The notes: generated from the letters alone by a model not told the origin. A stretch of DNA of 64,000 nucleotides from Neobacillus sp. Marseille-Q6967 (GCF_946151075.1 NZ_OX267715.1:1031881-1095880); one strand, 5' to 3'; shown: positions 1 through 8,679, counted from the first letter of the stretch. Translations and numbers: made by a program.

Positions 1-72
1 GCTGAAGAAACTCTTTGTGCTCGAGGAGAAGTTATAGCGGTTGCTATGCCTAGTACATTTTTAAAAAAGTAA
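1..72 (+). CDS. C-terminal end of a truncated protein, unknown
   Basis: An open frame enters from the left edge and ends at the TAA at 70-72, encoding 23 residues that finish in GEVIAVAMPSTFLKK. A hairpin terminator 20 bases downstream supports a real gene end. The fragment is too short to assign; a hotdog-fold thioesterase C-terminus is one possibility but is not supported by any motif. Confidence 0.5.
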   Translation, partial: AEETLCARGEVIAVAMPSTFLKK

Positions 73-94
73 TGTTTTTGATGACTAAAAGAAA

Positions 95-131
95 GGTGAC
101 AGGCATCCTAACAGCACTGTCACCATTTTTA
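95..131 (+). terminator. Rho-independent terminator
   Basis: Perfect 8-bp stem GGTGACAG (95-102) / CTGTCACC (117-124) followed by ATTTTTAT. It ends the truncated first gene and lies next to the 3' end of the convergent peptidase gene. Confidence 0.75.
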
Positions 132-134
132 TGT

Positions 135-1949
135 TTATTCATAAGACTTTTCTAGTTCATCTATTAATGACCCAACGTATGCAACGGCTTTTCTAATAGG
201 TTCTGGTGTGGACATGTCTATACCTGCGTGCTTTAACAGTTCGAGCGGTTTCATGGTTCCGCCGGCACGAAGTACTTCTAACCAGCGATCAACAACAGGC
301 TGGCCTTGTTCTTGGATTAATTGAGCAACTGCTGTTGAAGCTGTTAAGCCGGCAGAGTAAGTGTATGGATAAAGGCCCATGTAATAGTGAGGCTGGCGCA
401 TCCAGGTTAGGCTTGCCCCTTCGTCAATTTCAACGGTGTCACCCCAGAACTCGGTTAGAACGCTGGCAGTCACTTCGGTTAATGTTTTAGCAGTGAGAGC
501 AATTCCTTTTTCAGCAAGTGCATATACCCTCCGTTGATATTCTGCTTCCAGCAAATGCGTTACAAAATTATGATAATAGGTACCAAGGAGCTGCAGCACA
601 ACCCAGCGGCGCATTTGTTTATCTTCATTATTGTCTAGTAAATACTGTCCAAGTAAAAGTTCGTTCATGGTAGATGGAGCTTCAATGAAATACATAGAAG
701 GGCGGACATTCATGATTCTTTGATTTTTATTGGCTAAATAAAAATGACCTGCATGGCCGAATTCGTGGGCTAGAGTAAAGCAGCCGCGCATATTATCCTG
801 CCAAGTAATTAAGATGTAAGGGTGCGCACCATAAGGGCTGGAACAAAATGCGCCGGTTGATTTTCCTACGTTGTCTGCAAGATCAACCCATCTCTCCTTG
901 AAGCCTTTTTCAATAATTTCGGTGTATTCACGACCCATCACTTTCAACGACTGTAAGATTAACTGACTGGCTTCTTCATAGGTTGTTTCCGGGTTGAAGT
1001 CAGGATCTAATGGTGCTTTCAGGTCACAAAAACGCATTCCATCTAAACCAAGTACTTTCTTCTTTAGTTGGGCAAATCGCTGCATATGCGGAGCTAATTC
1101 TTTAAAAATAATCCCGACTTGGTTATTGTACATCTCTAGTGATACCTGCTGTGGTTCTAAAAGCATTTGCTCCACGGAATCATAGTTTCTTAGACGGGCA
1201 AGGGCTACTTGTTTATTTACCTCTGTGGCATAGGCAGAAGCAATTGTGTTCTTATATTTCTTAAGTGTAGATACAAAAGAGTCATACGCTTTTCTACGAA
1301 TCTCTGTATCTGCTGAAAATTCATATTTGCTCTCAAATAAAGCAAACGATACTGGCAGTTCATTACCTTCATCATCAAAAATTGGTTCAAAGTCCATATC
1401 AGCTAATTTTGCCATGTTATAAATGGTATATGGGGCACTGTGTACCTCACCGAGTGCTGCAAGTGCTTTTTCTGTTTCTGGTAACAGTCTATGTTTTTTT
1501 GTTTCTAGAAGCTCGAGAAGATTTTTTTTGAAAGCCTGAAGACCCCCTTCTTCCTTGATGTACCTTTCAATGGCTCCTTCTTCTAATGCAAGTATTTCAG
1601 AATCGATAAAAGATAAAGCAGCAATCATTTTGGTTCGTAATGCTGATAGTCTGGCTGAATTTGCCTGATTAACAGGATCTGTACCATCAGCTGATTGTTT
1701 TAAGCTTGCGTAAGTAGCCGCTTTAATCATCCTCATCGAAAGCTGTTCTTGTGCGGTTAGGCATTCTAATAATGCTTTGGAACTTTTATGTATGGTGCCT
1801 TGTAACCCATCAAATCCGGCAATTCCCTCTTCTATTTTTTCTAACTCTGCCTCCCAAGCCTTATCGGAAGTAAATAAATCATCAAGGTTCCAAGTTAAAG
1901 CTTTAGGGACTTCTGAGCGGGCAAGGCGTTTTTGTACAGTTTTTTCCAT
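135..1949 (-). CDS. pepF: Oligoendopeptidase F, M3B family zinc peptidase
   Basis: A 604-residue cytosolic metallopeptidase, the usual length for the PepF family, which cleaves short oligopeptides of roughly 7-17 residues. The zinc motif HEFGH lies at residues 395-399, and the third ligand is probably Glu423 in FIEAPSTMNE. The N-terminal 110-200 residues match the oligopeptidase F helical domain. There is no signal peptide. The ATG at 1949 follows TAGGAGGATCAC on the minus strand, an excellent ribosome binding site. It is transcribed alone, and the next minus-strand gene upstream ends in its own terminator. Family assignment is secure; physiological substrates cannot be read from sequence. 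Confidence 0.95.
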   Translation of the reverse strand: MEKTVQKRLARSEVPKALTWNLDDLFTSDKAWEAELEKIEEGIAGFDGLQGTIHKSSKALLECLTAQEQLSMRMIKAATYASLKQSADGTDPVNQANSARLSALRTKMIAALSFIDSEILALEEGAIERYIKEEGGLQAFKKNLLELLETKKHRLLPETEKALAALGEVHSAPYTIYNMAKLADMDFEPIFDDEGNELPVSFALFESKYEFSADTEIRRKAYDSFVSTLKKYKNTIASAYATEVNKQVALARLRNYDSVEQMLLEPQQVSLEMYNNQVGIIFKELAPHMQRFAQLKKKVLGLDGMRFCDLKAPLDPDFNPETTYEEASQLILQSLKVMGREYTEIIEKGFKERWVDLADNVGKSTGAFCSSPYGAHPYILITWQDNMRGCFTLAHEFGHAGHFYLANKNQRIMNVRPSMYFIEAPSTMNELLLGQYLLDNNEDKQMRRWVVLQLLGTYYHNFVTHLLEAEYQRRVYALAEKGIALTAKTLTEVTASVLTEFWGDTVEIDEGASLTWMRQPHYYMGLYPYTYSAGLTASTAVAQLIQEQGQPVVDRWLEVLRAGGTMKPLELLKHAGIDMSTPEPIRKAVAYVGSLIDELEKSYE

Positions 1950-2030
1950 AGATGTGATCCTCCTAAAATTATTTCGTCTATCTAAGTTTTATCATATATT
2001 ATTAGAAAATTTAGTCAACTAAATTGATAA

Positions 2031-2063
2031 AAAAGATGAACAGGAAAGTCCTGCTCATCTTTT
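2031..2063 (-). terminator. Terminator of the pseudouridine synthase gene
   Basis: On the minus strand, AAAAGATGAGCAGGA pairs almost perfectly with TCCTGTTCATCTTTT and is followed by T residues, starting directly at the stop codon of the gene ending at 2064. Confidence 0.8.
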
Positions 2064-2780
2064 TTACCATTGCTTAGGCTCGTAATTTAAATCGTTAAAT
2101 AATTGATTTTTTTCTTTTTTTGTTAAATCCCGCCATTGTCCAATAGGAAGGTTTCCTAAATGAATATTCATAATTCGTGTGCGCTGAAGCCGAAGAACCT
2201 GATAACCAAGTGCTGCACACATTCTGCGAATCTGGCGGTTTAGTCCCTGTGTCAGAATGATTTTAAATACATATTTAGATAGCTTTTCAACCTTACAAGG
2301 AAGGGTGGTTGTTCCTAGGATATTTACACCTTCGGACATTCTCTTCACAAACTCAGGTGTTATGGGCTGATCTACGGTAACAATATATTCTTTCTCATGC
2401 TTATTTTCAGCACGCAATATTTCATTTACAATATCTCCATCATTCGTTAAAAGAATAAGTCCATCCGAATCTTTATCCAGCCTTCCAATGTGAAATATTC
2501 TTAGTGGATGGTTCACAAAATCAACGATATTGCCTTTGACATGCCTTTCAGTCGTACTGGTGATGCCTACAGGTTTATTTAAGGCAATATAAACGTAATT
2601 ATTTTCTACTCTAATCGATTCTCCATTAACACGAACATCATCTCCGGGCTCTACTTGGCTTCCTACTTTAGCCACTTTCCCGTTAATCGTAACTCGTCCT
2701 TCCTCTATCCATTTATCGGCTCCTCGACGAGAGGTTTTCCCAGATTCGGCAATAAATTTGTTTAATCGCAGCGTAAACAC
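2064..2780 (-). CDS. rluF: RsuA/RluF-type 23S rRNA pseudouridine synthase
   Basis: A 238-residue enzyme converting a uridine in rRNA to pseudouridine. An S4 RNA-binding domain occupies about residues 1-65 ([25 protein letters not shown]). The RsuA-family catalytic domain follows, with the motif [18 protein letters not shown] containing the catalytic Asp. The C-terminal [12 protein letters not shown] and LRLQRTRI blocks are typical. The start is a GTG at 2780 with a modest AAGGA upstream. RluF is the closest family by S4-domain type and length, but RluB/RsuA-type site specificity cannot be excluded, so the symbol is tentative. Confidence 0.85.
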   Translation of the reverse strand: MFTLRLNKFIAESGKTSRRGADKWIEEGRVTINGKVAKVGSQVEPGDDVRVNGESIRVENNYVYIALNKPVGITSTTERHVKGNIVDFVNHPLRIFHIGRLDKDSDGLILLTNDGDIVNEILRAENKHEKEYIVTVDQPITPEFVKRMSEGVNILGTTTLPCKVEKLSKYVFKIILTQGLNRQIRRMCAALGYQVLRLQRTRIMNIHLGNLPIGQWRDLTKKEKNQLFNDLNYEPKQW

Positions 2781-2986
2781 ATCCTTAATGCGTTGAATTA
2801 TGTTATTAGAATACTTAACTGTAAACGTATTTTCAAGATATAAACAAGTAACCGCGTTGTTTTTTTGCTGTTGTACAACTTTTTTTTAGGCCTGTTACAT
2901 ATTTAGATGCCTGACAAAAGGTTTCTCTAGACCCACAAGATACTTTTGTTCAATAATATCAGTAGGGATTATATGGAGGAGTTTTT

Positions 2987-3856
2987 ATGGAAAAACGAGA
3001 GTATTTGGATTTAAAAAGAGGAGAACGGGGAGCTATTATCAGTATTATTGCCTATCTCAGTTTGTCGGCTTTAAAGTTAGCAGTAGGTTATTTGGCAGAC
3101 TCAGAGGCTTTAAAAGCTGATGGTTTAAACAATGTAACAGATGTGATTGCATCCATTGCTGTATTAATTGGTTTAAGGCTGTCCCAGAGGCCTGCAGACG
3201 ATGACCATCCTTATGGCCACTGGAAAGCTGAATCAGTTGCTTCATTGGTAGCTTCTTTTATCATGATGGCTGTCGGAATAAGAGTCGTTTATGAAGGTAT
3301 GATTAGTATTTTTTATAAAACCAATGAAACACCCGATCTTATTTCAGCATGGACAGGCTTATTCTGCGCAGGTGTTATGTATGCTGTTTATCGATACAAT
3401 AAAAGACTAGCTGAAGAAATAAATAGTCAATCCGTTATGGCTGCAGCAAGAGATAATTTATCCGATGCCTGGGTGAGTATTGGTGCATTTGTAGGAATTA
3501 TCGGTGCACACCTGGGTCTCCCGATTCTGGACCCAATTGCTGCCATCTTTGTTGGTTTATTAATTTGTAAAACGGCTTGGGACATTTTCCGTGATGCCTC
3601 TCATTATTTAACGGATGGATTTGATGAAAGGAAAATAGAAAGATATAAGGAAACGATTAAACATTGTCAGGGTGTAAAAGGCGTAAAAGAAATTAAAGCT
3701 AGAAATTACGGAAATAATGTTGTGGTAGATGTTGTCATCCTAGTAAATTCTACATTGGATATCCGAGATGCTCACGATATTGCGACAAAAGTAGAAGACG
3801 AATTAATGGAAATACATAAAGTCTATGATGTTCATGTTCATGTTGAACCTAATTAA
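2987..3856 (+). CDS. Cation diffusion facilitator family metal exporter
   Basis: A 289-residue membrane protein with the CDF layout: about six membrane helices in the first 200 residues and a cytosolic metal-binding domain at about 205-289 ending in DVHVHVEPN. The metal-site motifs ADGLNNVTDV (helix 2) and AARDNLSDAWVSIG (helix 5) give the DxxxD-type ligands. The DNxxD signature resembles the B. subtilis manganese exporters MneP/MneS more than zinc-type CDFs (HxxxD), so Mn(II) or Fe(II) efflux is the best guess. The ATG at 2987 has TATGGAGGAG 9 bases upstream. It is monocistronic, closed by a terminator. Confidence 0.92.
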   Translation: MEKREYLDLKRGERGAIISIIAYLSLSALKLAVGYLADSEALKADGLNNVTDVIASIAVLIGLRLSQRPADDDHPYGHWKAESVASLVASFIMMAVGIRVVYEGMISIFYKTNETPDLISAWTGLFCAGVMYAVYRYNKRLAEEINSQSVMAAARDNLSDAWVSIGAFVGIIGAHLGLPILDPIAAIFVGLLICKTAWDIFRDASHYLTDGFDERKIERYKETIKHCQGVKGVKEIKARNYGNNVVVDVVILVNSTLDIRDAHDIATKVEDELMEIHKVYDVHVHVEPN

Positions 3857-3873
3857 TCATTGTAGAAATAAAG

Positions 3874-3903
3874 TGGGTAAAGAGGCAGTCTTTACCCATT
3901 TAT
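3874..3903 (+). terminator. Terminator after CDF exporter
   Basis: Stem TGGGTAAAG (3874-3882) / CTTTACCCA (3890-3898), loop of 7, then TTTATT. Confidence 0.8.
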
Positions 3904-3907
3904 TCGT

Positions 3908-4288
3908 TCATTTTTTTCTCCTTTTTCTCATCCTAAATACCCACATGTTATTTCCATCCCAGCCTCTAGTTAAAATATAATTACCGCTGATGGTTTCATA
4001 GCATTTCATATTAATTCCCTTAGAAGTCTTTTTGACCTTAGCAGCAGGTTGAATTTTCTCCTCTTTTTCAGGTTCTTCTATTGGTATAGAAGGGAGAGAT
4101 TCAGGTGGTATAGAAGGGAGAGATTCAGGCTCTGTTCTTCTCCTTGAAAATAAATTTATCCGCCCCTTAGGAAGCCCGTCAAATAGGCTCATTTTGTTAG
4201 GGCGTATACCCCTGAACATAAAGTCACCAAAAAAAGATTTTTTATCTTTTTCTTTCTTATTATCCTGATCAGACAAAAGATTCCTCAT
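3908..4288 (-). CDS. Small basic hypothetical protein with duplicated PESLPSIP segment
   Basis: A 126-residue protein of unknown function, rich in Lys, Arg, Pro and Ser, without a signal peptide or membrane helix. A 24-bp direct repeat at 4083-4106 and 4107-4130 makes the duplicated peptide PESLPSIP in the middle. The C-terminal 35 residues (MKCYETISGNYILTRGWDGNNMWVFRMRKRRKK) look like a compact folded unit. I chose the ATG at 4288 because GAGAGGTG lies 6 bases upstream on the minus strand; an in-frame GTG at 4297 overlaps that site. No family recognised. Confidence 0.6.
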   Translation of the reverse strand: MRNLLSDQDNKKEKDKKSFFGDFMFRGIRPNKMSLFDGLPKGRINLFSRRRTEPESLPSIPPESLPSIPIEEPEKEEKIQPAAKVKKTSKGINMKCYETISGNYILTRGWDGNNMWVFRMRKRRKK

Positions 4289-4425
4289 TATCAACACCTC
4301 TCATCATATAAAAATGGGGTAGAAAAGAAAAACAACCCATATCTGGCAAAACACATGTTGTTTTTACTAAGTTACGTAAGAATACCCAGATGTGCATGGG
4401 CGATATTTCTAGTTACCCAAAGAAA

Positions 4426-4450
4426 AAAAGCGGTGCCAGGCACCACTTTT
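4426..4450 (-). terminator. Terminator of tetR-type gene
   Basis: On the minus strand AAAAGTGGTG - CCTGG - CACCGCTTTT followed by more T, directly after the stop of the regulator gene ending at 4453. Confidence 0.8.
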
Positions 4451-4452
4451 CA

Positions 4453-5364
4453 TTATTCATGATTATCATTTTGTTCAAAGTATATTTCGATTTGGTGCTG
4501 TAATTGTTGAATATCTTTGCTCCAAAGGGATGCCGGATTGGCTTTTAATGAACAGAAAGCACTTTGGATTAAGAATTTTCTTGGTGAACGGGTGTGCAAA
4601 ATTTCTTCCTGGATGAAATCTAACAGTTCTGTATATTGTTCTTGTTCGATCTCGGTTGGCACGTTTTTTTTGATTGATTGTCGGACTGTTGAGACTGTTT
4701 TGAGGAAGTGTTTGAAAAATTCCTGATTACTATTCTCACATCCTGGCATCCATTTTTCCAGCAGTTCCGGTTCAAGCAATTGCTCTTGAGATTCAGAAAC
4801 ATCACGAACAAGCTTTACAAGGCGTGCGACACTATAGGTAACCACCTGGTTAATTTTCTCTCCAGTTGAGTAAGCTAATCGACTGTACTGAAGATTGTGT
4901 TGCAGGATCGCTGTAAACATGATGGCACAGTCCAGCAGGTAGGCTCTCTTCTCCTGTCCAAAGAGATCAATAAATCGTCCATACATCCAACGAAGAGATC
5001 GCAGCCGGCTTCGCTGAATAAATTGTTTCAAGTCCACATCGTTTGTTGCCATTACTTCTTCGTACAGTGCAATCAATTTGTTTTTTTTATTCGTGACCAT
5101 TTGTAGTTCCAATTGTTTTTTAAAAATCTCAATATTGGAAGGATCCTGACCAACTAATAGATCATTTCGATCCTTTTCCAGTTGTTTATAAATGGATTTA
5201 TAAATAGCAATTAACAATTCGCTTTTTGATGAAAAATAATTATAAAAAGTCCCTTTTGATATACCGCTGAAGTCTAATATATCTTGGATGGATGTCGCTT
5301 GGTATCCTTTTTCTACAAAAAGTTGGTGCGCTTTTTTAATCACGTGCTGCTTTCGATCGTTCAT
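4453..5364 (-). CDS. TetR/AcrR family transcriptional regulator of the adjacent efflux gene
   Basis: A 303-residue repressor, long for the family (usually 190-220). The N-terminal TetR DNA-binding domain is clear: helix-turn-helix at about residues 24-46 (TSIQDILDFSGISKGTFYNYFSSKSEL). The rest is helical ligand-binding and dimerisation region with no recognised subfamily. The ATG at 5364 has AAGGTGATC upstream. It is transcribed divergently from the DHA2 drug exporter, and the 190-base gap contains nested inverted repeats, so repression of both genes with relief by a toxic ligand is the likely arrangement. B. subtilis has comparable regulator/exporter pairs (YcnC/YcnB, LmrA/LmrB). Confidence 0.88.
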   Translation of the reverse strand: MNDRKQHVIKKAHQLFVEKGYQATSIQDILDFSGISKGTFYNYFSSKSELLIAIYKSIYKQLEKDRNDLLVGQDPSNIEIFKKQLELQMVTNKKNKLIALYEEVMATNDVDLKQFIQRSRLRSLRWMYGRFIDLFGQEKRAYLLDCAIMFTAILQHNLQYSRLAYSTGEKINQVVTYSVARLVKLVRDVSESQEQLLEPELLEKWMPGCENSNQEFFKHFLKTVSTVRQSIKKNVPTEIEQEQYTELLDFIQEEILHTRSPRKFLIQSAFCSLKANPASLWSKDIQQLQHQIEIYFEQNDNHE

Positions 5365-5385
5365 TTGATCACCTTATAGTTAAAA

Positions 5386-5420
5386 TTATACTTAGTGTAT
5401 ATAAATATACTACAGTATAA
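5386..5420. promoter_or_regulatory. Candidate operator for the divergent TetR regulator
   Basis: Two nested inverted repeats with nearly the same centre: TTATACT (5386-5392) / AGTATAA (5414-5420), and GTATAT (5397-5402) - AA - ATATAC (5405-5410). They sit just upstream of the regulator start and 40 bases upstream of the exporter promoter. Confidence 0.5.
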
Positions 5421-5461
5421 GCTTTTCCTTTACAAACCTATCATTCTTTTTGTTTTTTTGA

Positions 5462-5490
5462 TTGCAAAAAATGAACTATCGGTATATTAT
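5462..5490 (+). promoter_or_regulatory. SigA-type promoter of the DHA2 exporter
   Basis: TTGCAA (5462-5467), a 17-base spacer, and TATTAT (5485-5490). Confidence 0.55.
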
Positions 5491-5552
5491 AAGTAAAGTG
5501 TTTGTAATTATAGTATAAAAAAGTGAACTGAAGGTATATGGGAGGGATACAC

Positions 5553-7070
5553 TTGGAACAAATAAATAAAGAATCACAGCGGCCGCCGTATGGGATTATA
5601 GCTGTACTAATGGTTGGTGCATTTATCGCTTTTTTAAATAATACATTATTAAATATAGCATTGCCGTCTATAATGAAAGATTTAGAAATCGATGCTTCTA
5701 CTGTTCAATGGTTAACTACTGGATTCATGCTGATGAACGGAATATTGATTCCAACCTCAGCATTTTTAATCCAAAAATATTCTGTCCGGCATTTATTTAT
5801 AACGGCAATGGGGTTATTTACCATTGGAACTGTTATGGCTGGGCTTGCCCACGTTTTTCCATTATTATTAGCAGGGCGGATGATGCAGGCTTCCGGATCT
5901 GCGATTATGATGCCGTTATTGATGAACGTGATGCTGGTAAGTTTCCCAATTGAAAAAAGGGGAACAGCAATGGGTGTGTTTGGTTTAGTGTTAATGTTTG
6001 CTCCAGCAACGGGTCCGACATTGTCAGGATGGTTAATTGAGCATTATGATTGGAGAATGCTTTTTCACTTTGTTACTCCTATTGCAGTGGCCATATTATT
6101 ACTGGGAATTTTCCTTTTAAAAGATAAAAAAGAGAAAGTCGATATTCGATTAGATCTTCTATCGGTCTTGCTATCAAGTGTGGGATTTGGTGGAATCCTT
6201 TATGGGTTTAGTTCGGCAGGTAAAGAAGGCTGGGATAGCCCAGAGGTATATGGAACGATTATTATCGGGGTTATTTCACTCATTACCTTTATACTAAGGC
6301 AATCTAAGCAAGAAAAGCCAATGCTGAATTTCACCATTTTTAAATATCCAATGTTCGCTTTATCATCCGTGATTTCGATGGTTGTCACAATGGCGATGTT
6401 CTCTGGAATGCTGTTATTACCGATTTATGTCCAAACTATTAGAGGAATTTCACCGCTTGATGCGGGGATAATGCTCCTTCCAGGAGCAATAGTGATGGCC
6501 ATTATGATGCCAATAACGGGCAAATTATTTGATAAATTTGGCGGAAGGATTCTGGCCATTCTTGGTTTAACCATTACTGTCATAACTACTTATTACTTAA
6601 GTAAATTGACGTTAGAAACTACTTATACCGAGTTAATCATCTTGTATACAGTGAGAATGTTCGGTATGTCGATGGTTAATATGCCAGTTTCTACTAATGG
6701 ATTAAATCAATTACCTAAACGTTTCTATCCACACGGTACGGCTATGAATAATACTTTGCAGCAGGTATCAGGTGCGATTGGAACAGCCTTATTAGTTACC
6801 ATTATGTCCAATGTGGCAGAATCAAAGGCCAAAGAACTTGGCGAAAAAGCAATGGCTAATTTAACTGAACAGCCAACGCAGGCTGCGATGGCAGAAATGC
6901 AGCAGCAAATCATGATGCAATCTATGCTGGACGGAATTAACTTTGCATTTTATATATCCGTGTTTATAGCTGCTTTGGCACTGATACTGGCTTTCTTTAT
7001 GAAACGTGCAAAACAAGCTGAAGAACAACCCGTTGAAAAAAAGGTTGTCAATAAATTAGTGCAGAATTAA
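5553..7070 (+). CDS. DHA2 family (EmrB/QacA) MFS drug efflux permease
   Basis: A proton-coupled multidrug exporter of the 14-helix DHA2 group, 505 residues from the chosen start. Typical blocks are FIAFLNNTLLNIALPSIMKDL in helix 1, STVQWLTTGFMLMNGILIP in helix 2, the AGRMMQASGSAIMMPLLMNVM and GPTLSGWLIEHYDWRMLF antiporter motif region, and a Lys/Glu-rich C-tail. An ATG at 5538 is in frame, but GGGAGGG at 5541-5546 is the ribosome binding site, six bases before the TTG at 5553, so TTG is preferred. It belongs to the LmrB-like branch; its substrate is unknown. Confidence 0.93.
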   Translation: MEQINKESQRPPYGIIAVLMVGAFIAFLNNTLLNIALPSIMKDLEIDASTVQWLTTGFMLMNGILIPTSAFLIQKYSVRHLFITAMGLFTIGTVMAGLAHVFPLLLAGRMMQASGSAIMMPLLMNVMLVSFPIEKRGTAMGVFGLVLMFAPATGPTLSGWLIEHYDWRMLFHFVTPIAVAILLLGIFLLKDKKEKVDIRLDLLSVLLSSVGFGGILYGFSSAGKEGWDSPEVYGTIIIGVISLITFILRQSKQEKPMLNFTIFKYPMFALSSVISMVVTMAMFSGMLLLPIYVQTIRGISPLDAGIMLLPGAIVMAIMMPITGKLFDKFGGRILAILGLTITVITTYYLSKLTLETTYTELIILYTVRMFGMSMVNMPVSTNGLNQLPKRFYPHGTAMNNTLQQVSGAIGTALLVTIMSNVAESKAKELGEKAMANLTEQPTQAAMAEMQQQIMMQSMLDGINFAFYISVFIAALALILAFFMKRAKQAEEQPVEKKVVNKLVQN

Positions 7071-7090
7071 AAAATGAATGGGAAGAAAAA

Positions 7091-7119
7091 AGCAGACTAA
7101 GTTACTTAGTCTGCTTTTT
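7091..7119 (+). terminator. Terminator after DHA2 exporter
   Basis: Perfect 11-bp stem AGCAGACTAAG (7091-7101) / CTTAGTCTGCT (7105-7115) followed by TTTT. Confidence 0.9.
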
Positions 7120-7136
7120 AGCATATTGATATCAAA

Positions 7137-7205
7137 GTGATAGCGACTACTATCATTGTGCTAATAGGAATTATTTGCTTTTTTATCAATAAACAAGCAA
7201 AATAA
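7137..7205 (+). CDS. Possible 22-residue single-helix membrane peptide
   Basis: GTG at 7137 opens a 23-codon frame encoding VIATTIIVLIGIICFFINKQAK: one hydrophobic helix followed by a short basic tail. It lies between a terminator and the next gene. No convincing ribosome binding site is visible and no promoter was found, so this may be chance. Confidence 0.22.
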   Translation: MIATTIIVLIGIICFFINKQAK

Positions 7206-7233
7206 AAACAGAATCTTATGGGAGGTCCTAGTG

Positions 7234-7707
7234 ATGGCAAGATATAAAGAAACAGATTTTGTTGATGCTTACATAGAGCGCTGCAGTAAAGAAACAGAAA
7301 CCATGATTGGTAATGAATCGGGTGCTTTTTTAAATCAGCCGATCTCGTATTTAAAAACACATAAAAATGAGTTTATTTACTTAGAATCAAAATGGTTTGA
7401 AGAAATTGGAGTTGAGGGTGTTTCTCTTGAGGTAGATGATGTTTTTGGGACTTATGATGTGATGCTGGGTTTAAAACTTCAAAAGAAATTAGAAAAACCC
7501 CTTAAGGAATTTTTAGACAACCACTTGCAAGGTGATGAAGCTAAGTTTGATTTAATGTTCAGCCATGAGGATGGTTTATGGGATTTAAACTTTGCCCTCA
7601 ACTTTGTAGATGGATTTGAAGATCATATGTCTATAAATGAAGCATACCAATTAATTTATCGCTTTTTATCTCAATTAGTTGAAACAGCAAAAAATCCTAA
7701 CGGTTAG
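7234..7707 (+). CDS. Hypothetical cytosolic protein, 157 residues
   Basis: An acidic soluble protein of unknown function (ARYKETDFVDAYIERCSKETETMIG...). It has no signal peptide or membrane helix and predicts as mixed alpha/beta. The ATG at 7234 lies 8 bases after GGAGG (7221-7225); the GTG three bases earlier is too close. The stop codon sits in the loop of its own terminator. I do not recognise a family. Confidence 0.75.
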   Translation: MARYKETDFVDAYIERCSKETETMIGNESGAFLNQPISYLKTHKNEFIYLESKWFEEIGVEGVSLEVDDVFGTYDVMLGLKLQKKLEKPLKEFLDNHLQGDEAKFDLMFSHEDGLWDLNFALNFVDGFEDHMSINEAYQLIYRFLSQLVETAKNPNG

Positions 7708-7727
7708 GTTTTCCCGTTAGGTTTTTT
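7696..7727 (+). terminator. Terminator overlapping a stop codon
   Basis: Stem CCTAACGG (7696-7703) / CCGTTAGG (7714-7721) then TTTTTTATTTT. The stop codon TAG at 7705-7707 lies in the loop. Confidence 0.85.
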
Positions 7728-7823
7728 ATTTTAAATGATGATTTTATCTGTATATTCAATGGCTGATGGATCATGTAAAATAAAGATAACTAAAAACAGG
7801 ACTTATGAGAGGAAAGAGATTGT

Positions 7824-8588
7824 ATGAGAGTTGTATCGTTATGCCCAAGTAATACGGAAATAATGGAATATTTGGGGTTAACTCATTTATTAGTAGGTGT
7901 GGATGATTATTCAGATTGGCCCTCCTCAATAGCAAGCCTGCCTAGATTAGGGCCCGATTTATCAATCGACATCGACAAGGTTGCGGAATTACAACCAGAC
8001 CTTGTTCTTGCTTCATTAAGCGTTCCTGGCATGGAGAAAAACGTTGAAGCATTGAAAAAAAGAAATATACCCCATATTGTATTAAATCCTCAATCATTAT
8101 CTGATATCGAAGCTGATCTCCTGAAAACAGCAGAAGTTTTAAATGAAGGGGAAAGAGGTATTGAGGCTGCAAGAAGATTTCGGTCAAGGCTTGAAACCAT
8201 AAAACAAAAGACGAAAAGGATAAACAAACGTCCTTCATTATATTGGGAATGGTGGCCAAAGCCAATTTTTACACCGGGAAAAACGAATTGGTTAACAGAA
8301 ATATCGGAAGCGGCAGGGGGGTATAATGTCTTCCATGACGTTGAGTTAGCCAGTGTTCAGACAGATTGGGAGGATGTAATCAAACGACAGCCGGATTTTA
8401 TTTGCCTAGCATGGGTAGGAGTAAGGAAAGATAAAGTTCAGAAAAGTGCAGTAAAGAAACGCCTAGGGTTTGAAAAGTTGAATTATCAGGATGATAGTCG
8501 GATTCTTATTTTAGAAGAAGAATTATATTGCAGACCTTCTCCTCGATTACTCGACGGACTTGAAAAGCTATATGAGGTGTTAAACTGA
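7824..8588 (+). CDS. BtuF-like cobalamin-binding-fold protein without a signal peptide
   Basis: A 254-residue periplasmic-binding-fold protein of the class III (BtuF/FhuD) type. The start RVVSLCPSNTEIMEYLGL and the segment DLSIDIDKVAELQPDLVLASL are the family's first-lobe motifs, with a second lobe after about residue 130. It begins directly with the first beta strand: no signal peptide, lipobox or anchor is present, and no ABC permease or ATPase is adjacent. It therefore probably acts in the cytosol or binds a corrinoid outside a classical importer. It is commonly labelled cobalamin-binding protein; ligand unproven. GAGAGGAAAGAG precedes the ATG. Confidence 0.8.
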   Translation: MRVVSLCPSNTEIMEYLGLTHLLVGVDDYSDWPSSIASLPRLGPDLSIDIDKVAELQPDLVLASLSVPGMEKNVEALKKRNIPHIVLNPQSLSDIEADLLKTAEVLNEGERGIEAARRFRSRLETIKQKTKRINKRPSLYWEWWPKPIFTPGKTNWLTEISEAAGGYNVFHDVELASVQTDWEDVIKRQPDFICLAWVGVRKDKVQKSAVKKRLGFEKLNYQDDSRILILEEELYCRPSPRLLDGLEKLYEVLN

Positions 8589-8618
8589 AGCCTTTACACC
8601 ATTCGTAAAGGCTTTTTT
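8588..8618 (+). terminator. Terminator after BtuF-like gene
   Basis: Perfect stem AAGCCTTTAC (8588-8597) / GTAAAGGCTT (8605-8614) followed by T run. Confidence 0.88.
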
Positions 8619-8663
8619 GGTAAAATTTTTTTGATTGGAATTTTAATAATAATTATTTACAAA

Positions 8664-8679
8664 ATACCATATAGGGTAT
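8664..8679. promoter_or_regulatory. CstR-type operator 1 (upstream of cstR)
   Basis: ATACCA-TATA-GGGTAT, one base from a perfect ATACCC-N4-GGGTAT palindrome. It is 150 bases before cstR, in a stretch (8619-8831) with no gene visible, and implies autoregulation with a longer leader. Confidence 0.65.
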
